Source: DATGIQ01 sp035295665 (GTDB lineage Bacteria > Planctomycetota > Planctomycetia > Gemmatales > Gemmataceae). Taken from it: a stretch of DNA of 15,667 nucleotides. Location: NCBI GenBank assembly GCA_035295665.1, contig DATGIQ010000658.1, forward strand, positions 1 through 15,667. Reading direction: 5' to 3'. Shown here piece by piece: positions 7,689 to 14,113 of the stretch. The translations under genes were made by a program, and so were the position numbers. Each line of letters starts with the position of its first letter. The first letter of the stretch is position 1. The notes under the pieces are model-generated. The model was not told where the DNA came from. It made no database searches and worked only from the letters and a program-made list of their open reading frames with translations.

Positions 7689-9512
7689 ATGGCAATGGGT
7701 CGTTACGTTCACCGTTTCGATATCGATGACCAGCACTCCATCCATATCTATCAAGGAAGTCTGGCAGAAGTGCAGGCTGATGCGCTCGTCAGTTCCGACG
7801 ATAATCAGCTCTCGGCCGGCAGCGGCGTGTCCGCTGCCCTGGCGCGCGTCGCTGGGGAGGATGTACGTCGGGAACGACTCAAATTCTGCTTCGAAAAGCG
7901 ACTGCGGCTGGGCAACGTGGCCCGCACTTCGGGTGGCCGCCTCTCGTGCCGATACCTCTACCATGCCATCACGATTGAAGACTTCAGACATTACATGCAT
8001 GAAGCCGCTCTGCGGCAACTTGTCGCCAATTTGCTCAAGTGCGCTACCGAAGACGGGGTGCGCACGCTCGGCATGCCTGCGCTGGGCACCGGCACCGCGG
8101 GCTTCGATATCGCCCGAGCTTCGGAAATCATCATCGAGGAATTGCTCAGCAATCTGATCGACACGCCGATCCAGCAGGTCGTGCTGGCGTTGATCGGCGA
8201 TAAAGCCGAGCGCCTTTTCTATGAACAACTTGTCCGCGGCCATGCTCCTCGGTGCGCAGCCTCCTCCCTCCGCCGGATTGACAAGCAACTCGCAGAGGCG
8301 CCAACCGCTCCGCCACGAGCTTCTGGGGAGTCTCCTTCCGGGGAGAAAACGCTGGAGCATTCCCAGGAGGTCGGACATGGTCCCGGCCCGAGCGATCTGG
8401 CCGACGAAACCGGTGAGCAGTTCCCCAGTCTCATCGATGAAACCCGGTTGGCGGGAACACCCCCCGACCAACCCAAGTTGGTGGCTGGCTTGGCCGCTCT
8501 GTTATTGAAGCATGCTGATTCTGGAGACATCGAGGAAGAGCTGCTCAGCCGGCCGGAATGTTCTGGGTTCCGCGGGGCCGTGGAACAGCGGCTGACGGAG
8601 TTCCTCTATCTCGACGAGAGGAATCTCCGCACCGCGCTGGGTCCTGCTCTGTTCAGGGCCCGGGACCTCCGTCGAATGGCCGAAGAGTTGGGCGAAGACT
8701 GCGAACTTGCCCGCGATCCCGAGCAACTCATCGACCTCATCCTCCGTGCCCTCTGCTTCAACCTTCTCGCGCCGCCTATCGGGATGGTGCAGTATGTTGG
8801 GCGCGTGGAGCAGCTGATCCTGGAATTGGACGCCCCCGACGCGGCCGCAGCGCAGCGCCTGGCCGCCGGCGTGGAGGCTGCCAAGGTGCTGGAGCAGGTC
8901 CTCAAAGATCTGTTGCGACTGTACGGCCTCCACCTGTTCGGGCCGGGCTTCGAGCAAGAATTGGTAAAGCAGCAGATCGTCCCCGCACGCCGGGACGGCG
9001 GCGTAGCCCGGCTCACGCTCGGTCAGGCCCGAGACGCGCTGGTCCAGCTGGAAGCCCTGATCAAGAAGAACGCTGGCTTGCGCGAACAACTCGGGCTGCT
9101 CCGCCGGCGCAAGCCCGCCCTTTTGCCGGCGCGCTTCACCCGCGAACAGACCGGACAGGAAGTCGATGGTGAGCAATTGCTCCAGGACTTCATTCGTTGG
9201 CGCAATCAAGAACTCATCCACGACAACGCAACAGCCCGCCAGGTCCCCGACCAGCGGTCCGTGCGTGAAAAGTTGCAGCAACTACGGACGTTCTTACTCG
9301 CCTGCCGGGATAGTGGCATCTACCCAGAAGTGCTGCGCTACGAAGGCACTTTCGAGAACCGCAACGGCGAGCGGTTTGTTCACTTCTTGGACGAGCGCAA
9401 TGCCGAGCGTAAGGTGCGAACCGATGAAAAAATTGATCCGCGCCGCCATTACTACTGCATTGCGTCCAACAACCCGATCCACCTCTTCCCGGTGCTCATT
9501 CCGAAGCTGTGA
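7689..9512 (+). CDS. Macro-domain protein with C-terminal HEPN-like helical region
   Basis: Soluble protein of 607 residues with an N-terminal macro domain (about 15-180), a fold that binds ADP-ribose and related nucleotides. The first ligand loop reads VSSDDNQLSAGSGVSAAL in place of the common NAAN-type loop, and the second is MPALGTGTAGF (129-139). A low-complexity Pro/Ser/Glu linker spans about 200-265. A mainly helical region (about 285-515) then ends in FIRWRNQELIHDN, where R505-N-x4-H511 fits the R-x4-6-H motif of HEPN ribonucleases. The last 75 residues look like a small beta-rich domain (RYEGTFENRNGERFVHFLDE). The frame is open back to 7551, but GGGGAGG eight bases before the ATG at 7689 and the unstructured extension favour the later start. 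The macro domain is secure; HEPN is my inference from one motif and helical context. It may act as an RNA-targeting conflict or stress protein regulated by ADP-ribose or NAD metabolites. Confidence 0.85.
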   Translation: MAMGRYVHRFDIDDQHSIHIYQGSLAEVQADALVSSDDNQLSAGSGVSAALARVAGEDVRRERLKFCFEKRLRLGNVARTSGGRLSCRYLYHAITIEDFRHYMHEAALRQLVANLLKCATEDGVRTLGMPALGTGTAGFDIARASEIIIEELLSNLIDTPIQQVVLALIGDKAERLFYEQLVRGHAPRCAASSLRRIDKQLAEAPTAPPRASGESPSGEKTLEHSQEVGHGPGPSDLADETGEQFPSLIDETRLAGTPPDQPKLVAGLAALLLKHADSGDIEEELLSRPECSGFRGAVEQRLTEFLYLDERNLRTALGPALFRARDLRRMAEELGEDCELARDPEQLIDLILRALCFNLLAPPIGMVQYVGRVEQLILELDAPDAAAAQRLAAGVEAAKVLEQVLKDLLRLYGLHLFGPGFEQELVKQQIVPARRDGGVARLTLGQARDALVQLEALIKKNAGLREQLGLLRRRKPALLPARFTREQTGQEVDGEQLLQDFIRWRNQELIHDNATARQVPDQRSVREKLQQLRTFLLACRDSGIYPEVLRYEGTFENRNGERFVHFLDERNAERKVRTDEKIDPRRHYYCIASNNPIHLFPVLIPKL

Positions 9513-9623
9513 GTCTGCGGCATGGAAGGGAGGTGAAGGGGCGACCTTCGGGCTTTCCGCCGTTTATGGTTCTCGCCGATTGCTTGTATCCGCTTGCTCT
9601 CACGAACACCAGAGGAGCTATGC

Positions 9624-10964
9624 ATGAACGGCGATGACTTGCTGCGGATTGTGGATTTGATGCACCGAGAAAAAAACATCCCCAAGGACGTCATTTTCGA
9701 AGGGATTGAAGTCGCGCTGCAGTTGGCAATCGCAAAGCACTATAACGATGCGCAGGTCATCGCCGTCAGCATCGACCGGAACACGGGCGAAATCCGCGCC
9801 CAGAAAGGCGGCCAGCCCATTGATCCAGCTCTACTCGGCAGAATTGCCGCTCAGAGTGCAAAGCAGGTGATGATCCAGAAGATCCGTGAGGCCGAATGCA
9901 ACGCGAGCTTCGATGAGCACGCCGCCACGAAGGGCGACCTGGTGCACGGCACCGTCCAGCGCTTCGAAGGGGGCGCCGCTACCGTCACGCTGGGGAAATC
10001 GGAAGCGATTCTCCCGCGCGGCGAGCAGATTCCGGGAGAAACCCATCACGTGGGAGAACGCGTCAAAGCCGTGATCCTGGAAGTCCGCAAGGTGGGCCAC
10101 CGCGTCAAGATTATCCTCTCCCGCACCCACCCCGACTTCGTCCGCCGCCTCTTCGAGAACGAAATCCCCGAAATTGCCGACCGCACCATCGAGATCAAGG
10201 CCCTGGCTCGGGAGGCCGGCTATCGGTCGAAAATTGCCGTCTCCAGCATTGACCCGAACTTCGATTGCGTGACGCCATGCGTCGGGACTTACGGTTACGG
10301 CGAGCGTATCAAGAATATAGTCGATGAGCTGGGCGGAGAGCGTATTGACATTTTTCGCTGGAACGATTCACTGCAAGTCCTGATCCCCAACGCCCTGCAA
10401 CCGGCCCAGATTGAGGAAGTGTTCCTCTACCCGCGGCTGGGTCGGGCCATCGTGCTAGTCAAGGAAGATCAGCTCTCGCTGGCCATCGGCCGACGTGGAC
10501 AGAATGTCCGGCTGGCCTCGAAGCTGGTCGGCTGGGACATCGAGATCATGACGCATGATGAGCTCAACGAAGGAATCGAAAAAGCAGAGAACTGGTTCTC
10601 GCAGCTTCCCCACGTGACGGATGAATTAGTGGAAGCGTTGATCGAAGCAGGGTTCCTGTGCTACGACGATCTGACCTTCCTGGAACCGGCCCAGTTAGCC
10701 GAGCTGGCCGGCATTACCGAGGAGCATGCTGAGGAAATCAACGCCTTCGCCGAAGAAGCTTCCGAGCGGGTGGAAGAGGAAACCCGACTCGCCAAGGAAG
10801 CCGAGGCCGAGGCACGGGCTCAGGCATCTCCCGAGCCGCAACCGCAACCAGCTCTCCCTGTCTCGTCGTCGGTAACTTCGGATTCCCCAAACAACGCAGG
10901 CGATTCCGGTCAGCCGTTCCTTCGTGGGCTCAGACAGGGCCTTCGCAAACTATTTGGGGGATAA
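9624..10964 (+). CDS. nusA: Transcription termination/antitermination protein NusA
   Basis: NusA binds RNA polymerase and nascent RNA, modulating pausing, termination and antitermination. This copy has 446 residues. The N-terminal polymerase-binding domain (1-100) is followed by S1 (about 104-168, GDLVHGTVQRFEGG), KH1 (about 175-255) and KH2 (about 258-312, with DQLSLAIGRRGQNVRLA). One helix-hairpin-like acidic C-terminal repeat follows (about 328-385, LPHVTDELVEALIEAGF), then a Gln/Pro-rich tail. The ATG at 9624 has AGGAG at good spacing; the frame opens slightly further upstream at 9594 without support. In KH1 the sequence after CVG reads TYGYGERI, where E. coli has MRGARV, so the GxxG loop carries two extra residues and has lost its arginine. 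The usual neighbours rimP and infB are not adjacent: upstream is the macro-domain gene and downstream a convergent FRG gene 24 bases away. Confidence 0.97.
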   Translation: MNGDDLLRIVDLMHREKNIPKDVIFEGIEVALQLAIAKHYNDAQVIAVSIDRNTGEIRAQKGGQPIDPALLGRIAAQSAKQVMIQKIREAECNASFDEHAATKGDLVHGTVQRFEGGAATVTLGKSEAILPRGEQIPGETHHVGERVKAVILEVRKVGHRVKIILSRTHPDFVRRLFENEIPEIADRTIEIKALAREAGYRSKIAVSSIDPNFDCVTPCVGTYGYGERIKNIVDELGGERIDIFRWNDSLQVLIPNALQPAQIEEVFLYPRLGRAIVLVKEDQLSLAIGRRGQNVRLASKLVGWDIEIMTHDELNEGIEKAENWFSQLPHVTDELVEALIEAGFLCYDDLTFLEPAQLAELAGITEEHAEEINAFAEEASERVEEETRLAKEAEAEARAQASPEPQPQPALPVSSSVTSDSPNNAGDSGQPFLRGLRQGLRKLFGG

Positions 10965-10988
10965 AAACGGATGCGGGAGGCGGCCATC

Positions 10989-11780
10989 TCACAGATCGAA
11001 TCGAGGGCTGTAGTATCTCGTCAGCCACCGGCTAAGTCCATCCAGGCCGGGGAATAAGACGCGTTCGGTGATGTTAGCTTGATCCAGCTTGTCGCGGATC
11101 TCCCATTTGAGCGTATGCGGAATGGTAATCCGGCGATAGAGGTCCGGGTGCTCCCCCAGCCACTGATCGAGGTCCACAGAAGGGTTGGACATCATCGTGA
11201 ACAGGGCATATTGATTCACGATCCGATCATCCAGGGAAGGCGGCTCGAAGAAGATGACAAAATCGGTCGGATGGAGCTTCTGGAAGCCTGCAAGCGATTT
11301 CGCGGCTTTGCTCAACATGTCAACGGTAAACACGTTGGAGCCTTGCTTCTTCAAGATGGTCTTGAGTTTGCCCGGCAGGAGATGGTTGGTCTTTACATAG
11401 TCCACGCACCAGATGATACCATCCTGGCCGTACTGGGTTAAGTCTTCAGTGACAAAATGCATGGCCACGTAAGGCGAGTACGTCCAGTCGAGAAGCCGCG
11501 TCGGCAGACCATGATGCTGGGCGAGCGCTAGCCAGTTCCAGACCAAATCATCCGGCACGGCATTGCGCTGAGCGTACTTCCGCAAATTACGGAGCAGATG
11601 GCCTTCCACTTCCGCGTAATCGCCATGCAACCGCTTCAATCTCGTTTGGAGTGTTCGGGTTGCTTGCGGCATCCCCCGGAAAGCAAAGTCCGTGCGAAAA
11701 TGCCGCAACTCCTCCTTCCACGATCCCTCGTACAGCTGTTCGTTTAACTCACTCCAGCTCGAGACGCGAATGTCGTTCAT
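10989..11780 (-). CDS. FRG-domain protein
   Basis: Soluble protein of 263 residues matching the FRG domain (Pfam), named for its conserved Phe-Arg-Gly motif and lacking an established general function as far as I know. The motif is at 34-36 (FAFRGMP). The second family block ALAQHHGLPTRLLDWT lies at 85-100, followed by PYVAMHFV, and the third, PPSLDDRIVNQYALFTM, at 180-196. No signal or membrane segment is seen. The frame opens at 11819, but the Met at 11780 gives the usual N-terminus just before the WSELNEQL helix and has GGGG upstream at about eight bases. It lies 35 bases after the GNAT gene on the same strand, so the two are probably cotranscribed, and it converges on nusA. FRG proteins often occur in variable, mobile-element or defence-related regions; a role of that kind here is inference. 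Confidence 0.88.
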   Translation of the reverse strand: MNDIRVSSWSELNEQLYEGSWKEELRHFRTDFAFRGMPQATRTLQTRLKRLHGDYAEVEGHLLRNLRKYAQRNAVPDDLVWNWLALAQHHGLPTRLLDWTYSPYVAMHFVTEDLTQYGQDGIIWCVDYVKTNHLLPGKLKTILKKQGSNVFTVDMLSKAAKSLAGFQKLHPTDFVIFFEPPSLDDRIVNQYALFTMMSNPSVDLDQWLGEHPDLYRRITIPHTLKWEIRDKLDQANITERVLFPGLDGLSRWLTRYYSPRFDL

Positions 11781-11815
11781 CCCTGCATCCCCACAGGGCG
11801 GCCTCGGACAGATCC

Positions 11816-12370
11816 TCAAGGTGCTTCCGCTTTACGAGCGTCCCACTCTTCGCGCAGGATCGCCATCACAATCGTATCCCAATAACGGCGCTCGCGGTAC
11901 GTATCCTGGCGCAGGATTCCTTCTTTTTGGAACCCAACCTTTTCGTACGTGCGGATGCCACGCTGGTTGTATTCGTAAACGTGTAACCAGACCCGGTGGA
12001 GATTCAACGTCTCGAAGGCGTACTGGACCATGAGGCGCGTGACTTCGGTTCCATACCCTTTGCCCCATTCCTCCTTTTCACCAATCGAAATGCCGAAGCC
12101 GGCGCGGCGGTCCTTGAAGTCGATCTGATGCAATCCGGTCCCACCGATCAGGCGATCGGTATCCCGAATGGCGATGCCGAGCGCCAGTTCGTGTTCGTTC
12201 TGCAAAGCCTTATCGATGAACTCTTCCTCGGCCCGGAGATTGATGGGCCAATAGATGCGCAGCGAGCGCGCGATCTCCGGGTGATTGAACCACGCCAAAC
12301 ACTGCGGCGCGTCCTCCCGTTCTAGCGGGCGCAGGTAAATCGTGTTGCCGATCAAGAAGGGGTTTTTCAT
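11816..12370 (-). CDS. GNAT family N-acetyltransferase (RimJ/RimL/SpeG-like)
   Basis: Cytoplasmic acetyl-CoA-dependent acetyltransferase, 184 residues, the usual single-domain length. The N-terminal IYLRPLEREDAPQCLAWFNHPE stretch (11-32) is typical of the RimJ/RimL group. The acetyl-CoA pyrophosphate loop is EWGKGYGTEV (101-110), and the downstream ALNLHR-like segment (NLHRVWLHVYEYN, 123-135) and YEKVGFQKEG (142-151) complete the fold. The ATG at 12370 follows GGAGAG at good spacing; the open frame extends to 12439 without support. The FRG gene lies 35 bases downstream in the same direction, suggesting a two-gene operon. The acceptor could be a ribosomal protein N-terminus, a polyamine or a small molecule. 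It lacks the small size of GNAT-type toxins and I see no antitoxin beside it. Confidence 0.9.
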   Translation of the reverse strand: MKNPFLIGNTIYLRPLEREDAPQCLAWFNHPEIARSLRIYWPINLRAEEEFIDKALQNEHELALGIAIRDTDRLIGGTGLHQIDFKDRRAGFGISIGEKEEWGKGYGTEVTRLMVQYAFETLNLHRVWLHVYEYNQRGIRTYEKVGFQKEGILRQDTYRERRYWDTIVMAILREEWDARKAEAP

Positions 12371-12723
12371 CGCGTCTCTCCATGAGTTGGGCTTGCGAGG
12401 TGACACATGCAGCGGGGGCAAGGTTCGGAAGCCAGCCAAACCATTCGCCGGATTCTCCGTCGTATAGGAGAAGAATGGCCGCGGTGCTCAGCAGAAGGCG
12501 CTGGATAGGATTTTACAAACCTGTTACAGCGCGGCTGAACACGAATTGGTAAACTCCGAGCGTGTGGCCATCAACCGCGACGCGCGTGAGCCCGAAGAAC
12601 GAAATCTTCTTGGAACCAGCTTCGGACTCCGAAGCGTCTAAACAGAGCGCGGTGGTGAACCAAAAGATCTAACCGGTCCCGTGAGTGCGGGACCAACTCC
12701 TTGGAAGGCGGAGGTCAACGGAC
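12371..12723. other. Divergent intergenic region between GNAT and alpha-toroid genes
   Basis: This 353-base stretch has no gene I can support and no tRNA. Three inverted repeats are visible. One at 12441-12478 pairs CCATTC/GAATGG and TTCTCC/GGAGAA with a six-base bulge. A second is CTTCGG-ACT-CCGAAG at 12620-12634. The third is GGTCCCG-TGAGTG-CGGGACC at 12675-12694, about ten bases before the GGAGG ribosome binding site of the downstream gene. On the minus strand TAAAAT (12515-12510) resembles a -10 box for the GNAT gene, but its -35 is poor. No clear plus-strand promoter was found. Confidence 0.5.
12675..12694 (+). promoter_or_regulatory. Hairpin in the 5' leader of the alpha-toroid operon
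   Basis: GGTCCCG and CGGGACC form a perfect seven-base-pair stem around a six-base loop TGAGTG, ending about ten bases before the ribosome binding site of the gene at 12724. It could affect mRNA stability or translation. There is no T-tract, so it is not a classical terminator. Confidence 0.3.
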
Positions 12724-14109
12724 ATGAGCAATCAGGTGAGAATGCGGCTGGTGCTGTTCCTCGCGGTTTACGCGGGGATGATCACGTTAACCGGATTGTG
12801 GGCTCAGGATTCCGCGCCCAAAGAAAAAGCGGCCCAGGCCGAACCTGCCGGCGCGACGGTCGGGAGCGAGACGGCGGCAACGGTCTCCCCCGTCCAGCCG
12901 AAGCCGTTGAGTGAAAACGTCAAAAAAGGCCTGGCGTACCTGGCCAGCCAACAGCATGCCAATGGCGGCTGGAGCCAGGGCGAAGAATCGGCCCAGATGG
13001 GCGACAGTGGCGGCAAGGTGAGGGACATTCCCAACGTCGGGGACACGTGCATGGCTGCCCTGGCGCTCGTGCGCGCGGGGAATACACCCAAGGAGGGCCA
13101 GTACGCGGACCATTTACTGAAAGCCATCGACTTCATTTGCACCCAGGTCGAAAAGGCAAACACGGATACGCTCTATGTCACGGATGTACGCGGCACCCGG
13201 CTGCAAGGCAAACTCGGACCGTATGTGGACACGTTTACCGTTTCGCTCCTATTCGCGGAGCTGAAAGGTCGAATGCCGGATGAAAAGAGCGAAAAGCGCC
13301 TCGTGACTGCGCTCGACAAGACCTTGGCCAAGATCCAGAAGAACCAGCGCCCCGATGGGACGTGGGCTAGTGAAGGATGGGCGCCGATTCTGTCGCAGTC
13401 GATTGCCAGCAAGGGATTGAATCGGGCCGCTCAGAATGGGTTCGCTGTTTCGGTCGACGTGCTGGCCCGCGCGGAGAAATACGCCAAGGACAATTCTATT
13501 GCGACGGACTCGACCAAGGTGGAGGTCGCTTCGAGTGGTTCGGCGCGGGGGGCGAGCCCGTATCGCGGTCTCCTGGCCACGACTGCCGGTCGGGCAACTT
13601 CCGGGCCCGCACTCGGTTCCGCCGGCGTGCCGCTCTATGATGGCGCTTCTAATTTTTCCAATCTGCAGGATGCAGTGAACACCAACAAGCTGCTGGAGAA
13701 GAAGGCGCGGGAAATCGCCGCCAAGCCGTCGGCGAGCCAGGCCGAGCGAGACGAAGCCAAGGCCCAATTGAAACGCTTCGCGGAAACCGAGCAGGCCCAC
13801 AAGGAAGCCACCGCGGCCTTCGTCAAGCGGCTGGACGACAAGCAGTTTATCCAGGGCTTCGGCTCCAATGGCGGCGAAGAGTTCCTCAGTTACATGAACA
13901 TCAGCGAGACGATGCTGGCCAAGGGCGGTGCCGAATGGGAGAAGTGGGACAAGCGCATGGCCGAGAATCTCAATAACATCCAAAACAAAGACGGCAGCTG
14001 GACCGGGCATCACTGCATCACTGGCCGAACCTTCTGCACCGCGGCCGCGCTCCTGGTCCTGATGGCCGATCGTGCTCCGGTACCCATCGCGACCAAGCTG
14101 GGCAAGTGA
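12724..14109 (+). CDS. Secreted alpha-toroid protein with squalene-cyclase/prenyltransferase repeats
   Basis: Predicted exported protein of 461 residues with an N-terminal signal peptide (about 1-28, ending near GLWAQ) and an Ala/Pro-rich spacer. The rest resembles the prenyltransferase/squalene-oxidase repeat fold. Three Q-x3-G-x-W motifs are visible: QHANGGW (77-83), QRPDGTW (208-214) and QNKDGSW (420-426). No DxDD motif of class II terpene cyclases is seen, so enzymatic cyclisation is not indicated. Residues about 265-370 form a Gly/Ser-rich loop followed by a likely coiled coil (KLLEKKAREIAAKPSASQAERDE region) that splits the toroid. The ATG at 12724 has GGAGG nine bases upstream; an earlier in-frame ATG at 12685 lacks a good site and would spoil the signal peptide. 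The next gene starts four bases after its stop. Such proteins are common in Planctomycetota; their role is unknown to me, perhaps binding or scaffolding in the cell envelope. Confidence 0.85.
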   Translation: MSNQVRMRLVLFLAVYAGMITLTGLWAQDSAPKEKAAQAEPAGATVGSETAATVSPVQPKPLSENVKKGLAYLASQQHANGGWSQGEESAQMGDSGGKVRDIPNVGDTCMAALALVRAGNTPKEGQYADHLLKAIDFICTQVEKANTDTLYVTDVRGTRLQGKLGPYVDTFTVSLLFAELKGRMPDEKSEKRLVTALDKTLAKIQKNQRPDGTWASEGWAPILSQSIASKGLNRAAQNGFAVSVDVLARAEKYAKDNSIATDSTKVEVASSGSARGASPYRGLLATTAGRATSGPALGSAGVPLYDGASNFSNLQDAVNTNKLLEKKAREIAAKPSASQAERDEAKAQLKRFAETEQAHKEATAAFVKRLDDKQFIQGFGSNGGEEFLSYMNISETMLAKGGAEWEKWDKRMAENLNNIQNKDGSWTGHHCITGRTFCTAAALLVLMADRAPVPIATKLGK

Positions 14110-14113
14110 TTCG

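Noticed and set aside
7542..8471. Minus-strand open frame of 309 codons opposite the macro domain
   Set aside because: Antisense shadow of a well-supported macro domain, with no family signature of its own.
9535..9549. Short GAAGG/CCTTC stem after the macro-domain gene as a terminator
   Set aside because: Five base pairs with no following T-tract is too weak to call.
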